This document shows, piece by piece, positions 38,728 to 47,066 of a stretch of 64,000 nt of DNA (its first letter is position 1; every line of letters begins with the position of its first letter). This DNA is from Pseudonocardia alaniniphila (GTDB lineage: Bacteria; Actinomycetota; Actinomycetes; Mycobacteriales; Pseudonocardiaceae). A model generated the notes under the pieces. That model did no database searches. It had not been told where the DNA came from and worked only from the letters and a program-made list of their open reading frames with translations. The stretch spans positions 1 through 64,000 of the forward strand of contig NZ_JAKXMK010000010.1 of the NCBI RefSeq assembly GCF_022524485.1. The letters run 5' to 3'. The position numbers and the translations under genes were made by a program.

Positions 38728-39066
38728 ATGCGTCATTACGAGCTGATGGTCATCCTCGACCCCAGCCTGGACGAGCGCACTGTGACGCCGTCCCTGGAGA
38801 CGTTCCTCAACGTCGTCAAGAACGACAAGGGCACCGTCGAGAAGATCGAGGTCTGGGGCAAGCGCCGCCTGGCCTACGAGATCGCCAAGAACGCGGAGGG
38901 CATCTACGCCGTCCTCGAGGTCACCTGCGAGCCGGCCACCGTCGCCGAGCTCGACCGCCAGCTGGGGCTCAACGAGTCCGTGCTGCGCACCAAGGTGATG
39001 CGCCGCGAGCCGAAGCGGGCCGTCGAGCCGAAGCGGGCGCCCGCGCCTGCTGCCGCCGCGAGCTGA
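38728..39066 (+). CDS. rpsF: 30S ribosomal protein S6
   Basis: 112 aa. [18 protein letters not shown] is the standard S6 start, and [22 protein letters not shown] follows. The Ala/Pro-rich C-terminal tail is typical of actinobacteria. It binds S18 in the 30S platform. The ATG at 38728 is preferred over the in-frame GTG at 38719, which is only three bases from the GGAGG. First gene of rpsF-ssb-rpsR-rplI. Confidence 0.97.
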   Translation: MRHYELMVILDPSLDERTVTPSLETFLNVVKNDKGTVEKIEVWGKRRLAYEIAKNAEGIYAVLEVTCEPATVAELDRQLGLNESVLRTKVMRREPKRAVEPKRAPAPAAAAS

Positions 39067-39076
39067 GGCGATAGCC

Positions 39077-39577
39077 ATGGCCGGCGAGACAGTGATCACC
39101 GTGGTCGGCAACCTCACCGCCGACCCGGAGCTGCGCTTCACCCCGTCCGGCGCCGCGGTCGCCAACTTCACCGTGGCGGCCACCCCGCGCACCTTCGACC
39201 GCCAGTCCGGCGAGTGGAAGGACGGCGACGCGCTGTTCATGCGCTGCAACGTGTGGCGGCAGGCGGCGGAGAACGTCGCCGAGACGCTCACCCGCGGTAT
39301 GCGTGTGATGGTGCAGGGCAGGCTGCGGCAGCGCAGCTTCGAGACCCGCGAGGGCGAGAAGCGCACCGTCGTCGAGCTCGAGGTCGACGAGGTCGGCCCG
39401 TCGCTGCGCTACGCCACGGCCAAGGTCAACAAGGTCAGCCGCGGTAGCGGCGGCGGTGGCTTCGGCGGTGGTTCCGGCGGCGGCGGTGGTGGCGGTGGCG
39501 CCCCGATGGACGACCCGTGGGGATCCGCCCCGCCGGCCGGCAGCGGCCCGGCGATGGACGACGAGCCCCCGTTCTAA
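39077..39577 (+). CDS. ssb: Single-stranded DNA-binding protein
   Basis: 166 aa. The OB-fold (about 1-115) has [23 protein letters not shown] and [25 protein letters not shown] Gly-rich linker leads to the acidic tip DDEPPF that binds replication and repair partners. It lies between rpsF and rpsR, the usual actinobacterial arrangement. Confidence 0.97.
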   Translation: MAGETVITVVGNLTADPELRFTPSGAAVANFTVAATPRTFDRQSGEWKDGDALFMRCNVWRQAAENVAETLTRGMRVMVQGRLRQRSFETREGEKRTVVELEVDEVGPSLRYATAKVNKVSRGSGGGGFGGGSGGGGGGGGAPMDDPWGSAPPAGSGPAMDDEPPF

Positions 39578-39634
39578 CCCAGAGACCACTCTCCGCCCGC
39601 GTGGCGGTATCGAGCACAACCAGGAGCAACCCCT

Positions 39635-39871
39635 ATGGCCAAGCCCGTCCTGCGCAAGCCGAAGAAGAAGGTGTGCGCCTTCTGCAAGGACAAGGCCCAG
39701 GTGATCGACTACAAGGACACCGGCCTGCTGCGGAAGTTCATCTCTGACCGCGGCAAGATCCGAGCCCGCCGGGTCACCGGCAACTGCCGTCAGCACCAGC
39801 GTGATGTCGCGGTCGCGGTGAAGAACTCCCGCGAGGTCGCGCTGCTGCCCTACACCTCGACCGCCCGCTGA
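39635..39871 (+). CDS. rpsR: 30S ribosomal protein S18
   Basis: 78 aa. [13 protein letters not shown]...[27 protein letters not shown] is S18. The CAFC plus later Cys and His make it the zinc-binding (C+) form, as with the paralogue encoded beside ssb in mycobacteria (rpsR1). It sits beside S6 on the ribosome. Confidence 0.97.
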   Translation: MAKPVLRKPKKKVCAFCKDKAQVIDYKDTGLLRKFISDRGKIRARRVTGNCRQHQRDVAVAVKNSREVALLPYTSTAR

Positions 39872-39914
39872 GCGAGCTCGCGAGCGAACCTCAGTACAGC
39901 GGAGGACCCACACC

Positions 39915-40364
39915 ATGAAGCTCATCCTCACCGCCGACGTGCCCAACCTCGGTGCGCCCGGCGACATCGTCGAGGTCAAGGACGGCTACGGGCGCAACTA
40001 CCTGCTGCCCCGCTCGCTGGCCGTGGCCGCCACGCGCGGCGCGGAGAAGCAGGTCGCGGCGATCAAGCGGTCCCAGCAGGCCCGTCAGATCCGCGACCTC
40101 GGCCACGCCAAGGAGGTCGCCGGCCAGCTCGGCGGGCTCTCGGTCACCGTCCGGGCCAAGGCGGCGGGCGACTCCGGCCGTCTCTTCGGCTCGGTCACCG
40201 CGGCCGACGTCGTCGAGGCCGTCCGTGCGGCGGGCGGCCCGCCGCTCGACCGGCGTGCCGTGGAGGTGCCCGGTCAGATCAAGACCGTCGGCACCCACGC
40301 CGTCACGGTGCGCCTCCACCCGGAGGTCACGGCAGAGCTGGACATCGCCGTCGAGGCGAGCTGA
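39915..40364 (+). CDS. rplI: 50S ribosomal protein L9
   Basis: 149 aa. MKLILTADVPNLGAPGDIVEVKDGYGRNYLLPR is the L9 N-domain, followed by the long connecting helix (EKQVAAIKRSQQARQIRD) and the C-domain (GRLFGSVTAADVVEAV). Last gene of the operon, followed by a strong terminator. Confidence 0.97.
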   Translation: MKLILTADVPNLGAPGDIVEVKDGYGRNYLLPRSLAVAATRGAEKQVAAIKRSQQARQIRDLGHAKEVAGQLGGLSVTVRAKAAGDSGRLFGSVTAADVVEAVRAAGGPPLDRRAVEVPGQIKTVGTHAVTVRLHPEVTAELDIAVEAS

Positions 40365-40395
40365 CTCGACGCGCTCACCGTCACCAGCAGTAATC

Positions 40396-40440
40396 AGGGC
40401 GGGACGCGGGCACATGGCCCGCGTCCCGCCCTGTTCTCTT
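40396..40440 (+). terminator. Rho-independent terminator after rplI
   Basis: AGGGCGGGACGCGGGC and GCCCGCGTCCCGCCCT form a perfect 16-bp stem with a 5-nt loop, followed by the T-rich GTTCTCTTTCT. Confidence 0.92.
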
Positions 40441-40559
40441 TCTGGTTGATCTCGGGCGCTCTCTCCCTTGCGCTCGCTTGCGGGTTCGAGGAAAGGTGAC
40501 GGAGGCATCGCCGAGTGACCGTCCGGACGCGCCAGGTGTGTGCTTCGTGAGCGCGCCCG

Positions 40560-40597
40560 ACACGCCGAAACAGTCTCGTCGGCGTGTCGTGACGAGA
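40560..40597. other. Interleaved inverted repeats (pseudoknot-like) upstream of dnaB
   Basis: ACACGCC (40560-40566) pairs with GGCGTGT (40581-40587), and TCTCGTC (40574-40580) pairs with GACGAGA (40591-40597). The two perfect 7-bp pairings interleave with no gap between the middle arms, the topology of an H-type RNA pseudoknot, or overlapping protein sites if used as DNA. Confidence 0.5.
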
Positions 40598-40600
40598 AAG

Positions 40601-40675
40601 TTGTCCACATTTGCGATCATGCCGGTGAACTGCGGAGACGCACCGTAGAAGCCAGTTGTCCCCATGTGGTCCACA
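40601..40675. promoter_or_regulatory. DnaA-box-like sites upstream of dnaB
   Basis: TTGTCCACA (40601-40609) equals the high-GC actinobacterial DnaA box. TTGTCCCCA (40656-40664) and TGGTCCACA (40667-40675) are one-mismatch versions. They lie in the 540-bp gene-free stretch before dnaB. Confidence 0.55.
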
Positions 40676-40872
40676 GGCTGCTCCCTACTCGCTCCTGGGC
40701 GGCTCTCGATCCGTCCCCACCCCGTCCCCAGCTCCGTGCACAGGGCGGTTTTGAACCGTCGGTGGAGCCCCATAACCTGCTCGCTCGGGGTCCGAGATCG
40801 CCTGCCCGGCGACAACTTCGGTTCACCGGAGTGTCACCCCGGGCCCGGGAGGCGCTTCGAACGCATGTTCGA

Positions 40873-40878
40873 TATGAT
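40873..40878 (+). promoter_or_regulatory. -10 element of dnaB
   Basis: TATGAT in an AT-rich patch 24-29 bp upstream of the ATG of dnaB. Confidence 0.45.
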
Positions 40879-40901
40879 AGTGACTGGGGGTGACGCTGCG
40901 T

Positions 40902-42311
40902 ATGGCTCTGGCTGACGATCGTCCCGCAAGCAGACCGCGTCCGGTGCGCGCGGCGGGCGAGGCAGCGCCGGAGCAGGGTGGCAGTGCATTCGACCGTCAG
41001 CCCCCGCAGGACCTCACTGCCGAGCAGTCGGTTCTCGGCGGCATGCTGCTGAGCAAGGACGCCATCGCCGACGTGGTCGAGGTGCTGCGGCCCGACGACT
41101 TCTACCGTCCGGCCCACCAGACGGTCTACGACTGCATCCTCGACCTCTACGGCCGGGGCGAGCCCGCCGACGCCGTCACGGTGTCGTCCGAGCTGCAGCG
41201 CCGGGGCGAACTGATCCGTCTCGGCGGGGCGCCGTATCTCCACACGCTGATCGCCACGGTGCCCACCGCGGCCAACGCCGCGTACTACGCCGAGATCGTC
41301 GCCGAGAAGGCCATCCTGCGGCGTCTGGTCGAGGCGGGCACGCGCATCGTGCAGCTCGGCTACCACGGCGCCGACGGAGCCGAGGTCAACGAGGTCGTCG
41401 ACCGCGCCCAGGCGGCCATCTACGAGGTCACCGAGCGCAGCACCAGCGAGGACTACGTGGCGCTGGAGGAGCTCCTCCAGCCCACGATGGACGAGATCGA
41501 TGCCATCGCCTCGCGAGGCGGCGTCGCGCTGGGTGTGCCCACCGGGTTCGCCGACCTCGACGCAGCCACCAACGGGCTCCACCCCGGGCAGATGATCGTT
41601 GTGGCCGCGCGACCCGGTCTCGGGAAGTCGACGCTCGGCCTCGACTTCGCCCGCTCCTGCTCGGTCGCGCACGGTCTCACCAGCGCGGTGTTCTCGCTGG
41701 AGATGAGCAAGTCCGAGATCGTCATGCGGCTGCTGTCGGCAGAGGCCCGTATCCGGCTCGCCGACATGCGCGCCGGCCGGATGAGCGACGACGACTGGAC
41801 GCGTATGGCGCGGCGGATGAGTGAGATCAGCGAGGCGCCGATCTTCATCGACGACTCGCCCAACCTCACGCTGATGGAGATCCGTGCCAAGGCGCGCCGT
41901 CTCAAGCAGCGCAACGACCTCAAGCTCGTGATCCTCGACTACCTGCAGCTCATGACGTCGGGCCGCAAGGTCGAGTCGCGCCAGCAGGAGGTGTCGGAGT
42001 TCTCCCGGCAGATCAAGCTGCTGGCCAAGGAGCTCGAGGTGCCGGTGGTGGCGATCAGCCAGCTGAACCGTGGGCCCGAGCAGCGCACCGACAAGCGCCC
42101 CATGCTGTCCGACCTGCGTGAGTCGGGCTCGATCGAGCAGGACGCCGACATGGTGATCCTGCTCCATCGCCCCGACGCGTTCGAGCGCGACGACCCCCGG
42201 GCCGGCGAGGCCGACCTGATCCTCGCCAAGCACCGTAACGGGCCCACGAGCACGATCACCGTGGCCCACCAGCTCCACTACAGCCGCTTCGCCGACCTGG
42301 CCCACGGCTGA
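40902..42311 (+). CDS. dnaB: Replicative DNA helicase DnaB
   Basis: About 469 aa. It has an N-terminal helical domain (about 38-150; QDLTAEQSVLGGMLLSKDAI) and a RecA-like hexameric helicase core with Walker A ARPGLGKST (236-244) and Walker B LKLVILDYLQLM. There is no intein, unlike several mycobacterial dnaB genes. It unwinds the replication fork. The ATG at 40902 with GGGGGTGA upstream is preferred; an in-frame GTG at 40890 is the alternative. Confidence 0.96.
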   Translation: MALADDRPASRPRPVRAAGEAAPEQGGSAFDRQPPQDLTAEQSVLGGMLLSKDAIADVVEVLRPDDFYRPAHQTVYDCILDLYGRGEPADAVTVSSELQRRGELIRLGGAPYLHTLIATVPTAANAAYYAEIVAEKAILRRLVEAGTRIVQLGYHGADGAEVNEVVDRAQAAIYEVTERSTSEDYVALEELLQPTMDEIDAIASRGGVALGVPTGFADLDAATNGLHPGQMIVVAARPGLGKSTLGLDFARSCSVAHGLTSAVFSLEMSKSEIVMRLLSAEARIRLADMRAGRMSDDDWTRMARRMSEISEAPIFIDDSPNLTLMEIRAKARRLKQRNDLKLVILDYLQLMTSGRKVESRQQEVSEFSRQIKLLAKELEVPVVAISQLNRGPEQRTDKRPMLSDLRESGSIEQDADMVILLHRPDAFERDDPRAGEADLILAKHRNGPTSTITVAHQLHYSRFADLAHG

Positions 42312-42413
42312 CCAACCAGCGTGTAGTGGGTCTGAAATTTGATGTCGTAGTGGGCGGCACGTGCGTTATTTCGCCGCGGGTGCCCGGTCAGCGTCGTCGC
42401 CGCCGAGGTTATG

Positions 42414-42431
42414 GAAGGTTTGCCTAACTTC
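42414..42431. promoter_or_regulatory. Iron box (IdeR/DtxR-type) upstream of the siderophore-binding gene
   Basis: GAAGGTTTGCCTAACTTC is a dyad with outer arms GAAG/CTTC, matching about 12 of 19 positions of the IdeR/DtxR consensus. It overlaps the putative -10 TAACTT (42425-42430). Repression by iron-loaded IdeR is expected. Confidence 0.6.
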
Positions 42432-42446
42432 GGGTAGGAAGGTCGG

Positions 42447-43439
42447 GTGCGTCTCCGACCCGCTCCCCTCGTCGCCGCCGGCCTCGCGGCGCTCGCCCTG
42501 CTCACAAGCTGTTCCTCGTCGTCGATCGAGCAAGCTGCGCCCGCGCCCACAACGGATGGCGCTTATCCGGTGACGATCGACCACAAGTTCGGCAGCACCA
42601 CGATCGCGGCGCCGCCGCAGCGCGTGGTGTCGCTCGGCTACACCGAGCAGGATGCGATCCTTGCATTCGGCGTCGTGCCGGTCGGCGTGCGCTACGCCTT
42701 CGGCCCGCAGGACGATGTGTTCTTCCCCTGGGTCGACACGGCCGCAGGCAGTGCGACGCCGACGATCCTGCCGCGCGAGGAGGTCGACCCCGAGGCGGTC
42801 GCCGCGCTCCGACCGGACCTGATCATGGCCGTGACAGCCGGGCTCGACCAGAACCAGTACGAGGTGCTGAGCCGGATCGCGCCGGTCGTCGTGCCGCCGA
42901 AGGAGTACCTGGACTTCGGCGTGCCGTGGCAAGACCAGACCCGCATCGCCGGCCGCGCCCTCGGCCAGAGCGGCAGGGCCGAGGAGCTCGTCGCTCAAGT
43001 CGAGGCGAAGTTCGCCGAGGTCAAGGCCGCTAACCCCGGCCTGATCGGGAAGAGCCTGGCGCTCTCCGGCCCCTCCTACGACGGCCGGTACCCCATCCAC
43101 GCCAGCGCCGACACCCGCACGCGGTTCTTCGGCGAGCTCGGGATGGTAGTGCCGCCAGCGCTCGACGCGATCGCCGGCGACCAGTTCTACGGCTACCTGA
43201 GCCGCGAACAGGCCGGAATGCTGAACGAGGACGTGGTGGTGTTCCAGTCGGGTTCGCAGCAGGAGAAGTCCTCGATCGAGGCGGACCCGATCCTGAAGGT
43301 CGTGCCGGCCATCGCGCAGGGCCGGTCAATATTCATCGAGGGCGCCGATTACGACGCCCTGCAGTTCGCCAGCGTTCTCTCGCTGCCGTACCTGCTCGAC
43401 TCCTTCGTCCCGAAGCTCACGGCGGTCGCGAAGGCTTGA
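42447..43439 (+). CDS. Iron-siderophore ABC transporter substrate-binding lipoprotein
   Basis: 330 aa. It has a lipoprotein signal with lipobox LLTSC (cysteine about 22) and a FecB/FepB-type periplasmic-binding fold (PQRVVSLGYTEQDAILAFGVVPVGV, LRPDLIMAVTAGLDQNQYEVLSRIAPVV). It would capture a ferric siderophore outside the membrane. No permease or ATPase gene is adjacent. The GTG start has GGAAGG upstream. It is preceded by an iron box. Confidence 0.9.
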   Translation: MRLRPAPLVAAGLAALALLTSCSSSSIEQAAPAPTTDGAYPVTIDHKFGSTTIAAPPQRVVSLGYTEQDAILAFGVVPVGVRYAFGPQDDVFFPWVDTAAGSATPTILPREEVDPEAVAALRPDLIMAVTAGLDQNQYEVLSRIAPVVVPPKEYLDFGVPWQDQTRIAGRALGQSGRAEELVAQVEAKFAEVKAANPGLIGKSLALSGPSYDGRYPIHASADTRTRFFGELGMVVPPALDAIAGDQFYGYLSREQAGMLNEDVVVFQSGSQQEKSSIEADPILKVVPAIAQGRSIFIEGADYDALQFASVLSLPYLLDSFVPKLTAVAKA

Positions 43440-43845
43440 TCGAGACGCGACGACGGCGGGCAGCTCGTGACACGCGCCGAACGCGGACGATCCGTGCTGC
43501 GTGAGACAAGCTGAGGACCCCGCAAGTCAACCGAGATCACTACGTCACGGAGGCTCAGAGCGCACAGGGAGCCGGCCGCCATCGTGGGTTCCTCGAAATG
43601 CTGACACCGCTCGGGCGGGTGGCGGAGGCGCGGAAGGCGCTGGGCCTCGCGGTGGGGCGGTGCGGGAACGCCCGTGAGCGGGAACCGTTTCCTGAGGTGG
43701 GCGGGGCGGTTCCGATCGGTGTGACCGGATGCACGAACAACTCAGTATAAACTTGGTACTCAGCTGTTTTATTCTCGCATGCCGGGCTGGTGGCCCAGCA
43801 CGGCGCGCGAGGGGAATCGAACGAGCGTCGCCCGGCAAGGGGTGT
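43440..43845. other. Gap with a sigma-gene fragment and an AT-rich promoter patch
   Basis: It holds an 88-bp fragment matching the 3' end of the ECF sigma pseudogene (see 43598-43685) and an AT-rich stretch (about 43738-43778) with the direct repeat ACTCAG...ACTCAG, probably the promoter of the epoxide hydrolase gene. No intact gene is seen. Confidence 0.5.
43598..43685 (+). repeat. Fragment of ECF sigma-factor gene, direct repeat copy 1
   Basis: It translates as MLTPLGRVAEARKALGLAVGRCGNARERE, the TPR-like tail of ECF42-type sigma factors, and matches 46019-46105 at about 78 of 88 positions. It is a detached piece with no gene around it. Confidence 0.8.
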
Positions 43846-44883
43846 GTGCCATTGGGAATCACCGAGCACGTCGTCAGGTCGCCGAGACACACCACCTCCT
43901 ATCTGGCTGCTGGTCCGCCCGACGGCGCGCTGATGATCTTCGTGCACGGCTGGCCTGCCACCGCACGGACCTGGAAGCACCAGATTCGCTGCTTCGCCGC
44001 TCTCGGATTTCGGGTGGTGGCGCCGGACATGCGCGGATACGGCAACTCGACGGTGTACGGATCATCCGACGCGTACGCCCAGGAGAATGTTGTCGCCGAC
44101 ATGCTGGAGTTGCTCGCTCACCTCGGCCGGCACAGCGCGGTGTGGATCGGACACGACTGGGGAAGCCCCACGGTCTGGAACCTGGCCGCTCACCATCCCG
44201 ACCGCTGCGTCGCCGTCGCGAGCCTGTGCGTCCCCTACGCTCGGCTCGAACGCGGGCTCGACGCCCTTCTGTCGTCGGTCAACCGCACCACCTATCCGGC
44301 GGAGACGTATCCGGCCGGGCAGTACGACTACATGGCCTACTACGAACAGCACGCCGATGAGGTCATCGAGCTGTTCGACTCCGCACCTGCCGGCGTGGTG
44401 AAGGCGTTCTACCGCCGTGGTGATCAGGCGAGTATCGGCACCGTGTCGAGAACAGCCGTGATCAGCCGCGACGGTGGATGGTTCGGCGGAACCGGCATCG
44501 TGCCGGACGTTCCGCTGGACACCGCGGTGCTCGACGAGGTCGACCTCGCCGCGCTCGCCTCGTCATTCGCCCGCAACGGTTTCGCCGGACCGATCGCCTA
44601 CTACCTCAACCACGTCGCGAACCGCGACTTCGCGTCACGCGCCCCTGGAGACGGCCATCTCGATCTTCCGGTGCTCTTCGTCGGCGCCGCATACGACCAG
44701 GTGGCCGACGTCGTCACCACAGACGCCGCCGAACCGATGCGACGCTGGTGCCGCGACCTCACCGAGATCACGATCGAGGCAGGTCACTGGGTGGCCCTCG
44801 AACAGCCCGAGAAGGTCAATGCTGTGCTGGCCCACTGGTTGGCCACCCGCACCGGGAGCTTCTGGCCCACCGGCTCGCCCTGA
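43846..44883 (+). CDS. Epoxide hydrolase-like alpha/beta hydrolase
   Basis: About 345 aa. The oxyanion-hole motif HGWPATARTW, nucleophile aspartate in IGHDWGSPTVW and catalytic histidine in AGHWVALEQP are those of epoxide hydrolases and haloalkane dehalogenase relatives. The substrate is unknown. The open frame reaches an ATG at 43729, but its first 39 codons lack family similarity and cross the AT-rich promoter patch, so the GTG at 43846 is chosen. It lies between the two sigma-gene repeat copies. Confidence 0.82.
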   Translation: MPLGITEHVVRSPRHTTSYLAAGPPDGALMIFVHGWPATARTWKHQIRCFAALGFRVVAPDMRGYGNSTVYGSSDAYAQENVVADMLELLAHLGRHSAVWIGHDWGSPTVWNLAAHHPDRCVAVASLCVPYARLERGLDALLSSVNRTTYPAETYPAGQYDYMAYYEQHADEVIELFDSAPAGVVKAFYRRGDQASIGTVSRTAVISRDGGWFGGTGIVPDVPLDTAVLDEVDLAALASSFARNGFAGPIAYYLNHVANRDFASRAPGDGHLDLPVLFVGAAYDQVADVVTTDAAEPMRRWCRDLTEITIEAGHWVALEQPEKVNAVLAHWLATRTGSFWPTGSP

Positions 44884-44912
44884 CCCAGTGGATTGCGATC
44901 CTCTCGTCGCGC

Positions 44913-46138
44913 GTGGAGGCGATCTGGCGGATCGAGTCCGCCCGGATCGTCGGCGCGCCGGCCGGCTACACCGGCGACTTCGCCCTCGCCGAGGACCTCG
45001 CGCACGAGGCGCTGGTCAGCTGGCCCCGCGAGGGCGCACCCCGCAACCCGGCGGGATACCTGCTGACCGTCGGCCGCCGCCGGGCCGTCGACGGCTTCCG
45101 CCGCCGTGCCGTCCAGGACGACCGTTACGCCGTCCTCGCCCCGTGACCTCGGCGAGGGCGGCGCCACGTCCGGCGCCCCGGCCCCGCAGGAACCCCCGGA
45201 CGGCGACGTCCTGTGGGACCCGGACCAGATCGACGACGACGTCCTGGCCTGGCGTTCATCGCCTGCCACCCGGTCGTCTCGCGGGAGGCGAGAGTGGCGC
45301 TCGCGCTGCGCGTGCTCGGCGGCCTGACCAGCGACGAGATCGCCCGCGCCTTCCTGGTCCCCACCGCCACCGTGCAGGCCAGGATCACCCGCACCAAGAA
45401 GACCCTGGCCGCCGCCCGCGTCCCGTTCGAGGCGCCGGCCCCACAGGACCGCTCGGCTCGCATCGGCTCGGTGCTGAGCGTGGTCTACGTGATCTTCACC
45501 GAGGGCTCGACGGCGACCTCGGGGGAGCGCTGGATCCGCACCGACCTGGCCCACGTAGCCGTCCGGCTGGCCCGCCTGCTGCCACATGAACCGGAGGTCC
45601 TGGGCCTGCTCGCGCTGCTCGAGCTCACCGCCGCCCGCTTCCCTGCCCGCACCGGTCCGTCCGGCGAGCCGGTCCTGCTCGAGGACCAGGACCGCGCCCG
45701 CTGGGACCGCGCAGCCATCGGCCGCGGCCGGGCGGCCCTCACCCGCGCCGCCCGGGTGGGCCGCGGCCTGGGCCCGTACGGCCTGTAGGCCGCCATCGCC
45801 GAGTGCCACGCCATCGCGCCGTCGGTGGAGCAGACGGACTGGCCCCGCATCGTCCTGCTCTACGACGCCCTCGGCCGCCTCCCTCCGTCCCCGGTGGTCG
45901 ACCTGAACCGCGCCGTGGCCGTCTCGATGGCCGAGGGGCCGGCGGCTGCCCTCACGATCGTGGACGGGCCGCCGCCGAGTTCCGCAACTCCCACCTGCTC
46001 CCTGCCGTCCGCGGCGAACTGCTGACCCGACTCGGACGGCTGGCGGAGGCCCGGAAGGCGCTGGGGCTCGCGGTGGGGCGGTGCGGGAACGCCCGCGAGC
46101 GGGAATTGCTGGGGCGCAAGCGGGACGCGCTCGGTTGA
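44913..46138 (+). pseudogene. Decayed ECF42-type sigma factor gene
   Basis: The pieces of one sigma factor lie in order in different frames. Region 2 (VEAIWRIESARIVG...AEDLAHEALV) ends at TGA 45144-45146. VLWDPDQIDDDVLA follows in a second frame, and LAFIACHPVVSREARVALALRVLGGLTSDEIARAFLV in a third, ending at TAG 45786-45788 where relatives have CAG (GPYALQAAIA becomes GPYGL-stop-AAIA). The TPR-like tail (VVDLNRAVAVSMAEG) shifts frame again near 45965 before HLLPAVRGELLTRLGRLAEARKALG. At least three frameshifts and one nonsense change make a product impossible. Confidence 0.85.
46019..46105 (+). repeat. Sigma-gene 3' segment, direct repeat copy 2
   Basis: This is the in-place copy within the sigma pseudogene, matching 43598-43685. 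The two copies flank the epoxide hydrolase gene in the same orientation, 2.4 kb apart. Confidence 0.8.
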
Positions 46139-46310
46139 CGTTGTGCGGATAGGTGAGTGGTTCTCCCGGTCATCGCGGTCACCAGACGAACGCACGCGCC
46201 GATGCGCTCTGAATGGCGTGAACGTCGGTGTGGGGCCGGCGAAGCGGGCGGGCAGGCGGCAACGGTGTGACCGCAAGACCGGTCTCAGCGTCCTTTCAAC
46301 TTGGGATCTC

Positions 46311-46316
46311 TAGCCT
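46311..46316 (+). promoter_or_regulatory. -10 element of the hypothetical gene at 46325 (leaderless)
   Basis: TAGCCT eight bases before the GTG; no ribosome-binding site. Confidence 0.45.
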
Positions 46317-46324
46317 TTCCGCCC

Positions 46325-46936
46325 GTGACCCGAGCGCCGGCGCAGCTGAACATGGCCGCGCCCGGCCGTGCTGCGGATCCGGTGAAGCCTGCATGGTCTG
46401 GCCCGTCAGGTCTGCGTCACCTGGCTCTGCTGGCAGTGACGGCAGTGATCGGTGGGTTGCTGATCCTGTGCTGCTGCTCCGAGGACGCGAGCGAGGCGCA
46501 GTCGGCCGACACACAAAGCGCGACGCCGCCGCTCAGCGAACGGCTCCTCGCAGTAGCCGCACCCGATCCTCTCGCCGAGCATCTGTCCGATGTCGTCGAG
46601 GACGGGTCGCGGACGCTGTTCGTCGATACCGACGCTCTGGTGAGCCGACGCGAGGCCGGCTACGGCTCGCTCACGGCACCGGTGGCGACGGGCACAGCTG
46701 TGCATGACGGGCTCGTCGCCACCGCGGCCCCGCATTCGCATTGCGATCCACATTCCGATGGTCTGGACGCCATAGTTCTGCCGGCCCCACCCGCGCTCGA
46801 TGGCATGCCGGGGCTCATCGTGCTTCCCGCGAACGTTGATGCGCCTTCCGCAGGGGCCGGCTGGGGCCGGAACGCCGTTCTCCGGCAGGCCACACCGGAA
46901 TCGTCTCCCTATCTTCTCTGCATCTTGCGGACATAG
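46325..46936 (+). CDS. Hypothetical single-pass membrane protein
   Basis: 203 aa, not recognised. A 30-residue N-terminus is followed by one hydrophobic helix ending in a cysteine triplet (LALLAVTAVIGGLLILCCC), then an extracytoplasmic part with an HSHCDPHSDGLD cluster that could bind metal. The cysteines might be lipidated, but the sequence before them is not a clean lipobox. The start follows a -10 box at leaderless spacing; an in-frame TTG at 46301 is possible. It lies 130 bp before the GT39-like gene and may be linked to it. Confidence 0.55.
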   Translation: MTRAPAQLNMAAPGRAADPVKPAWSGPSGLRHLALLAVTAVIGGLLILCCCSEDASEAQSADTQSATPPLSERLLAVAAPDPLAEHLSDVVEDGSRTLFVDTDALVSRREAGYGSLTAPVATGTAVHDGLVATAAPHSHCDPHSDGLDAIVLPAPPALDGMPGLIVLPANVDAPSAGAGWGRNAVLRQATPESSPYLLCILRT

Positions 46937-47066
46937 GCCGTACGGCCAGCTGACTCCACTTCCCGGACAGCGTCTTCGACGCATCCGCGGTACCCAACGG
47001 TCTGCTGAGGCGCCGTTTCCCGCTAAGGAGCTTGGCGCCTCCTCTTGTCTGCAAGGTGATTGAACT

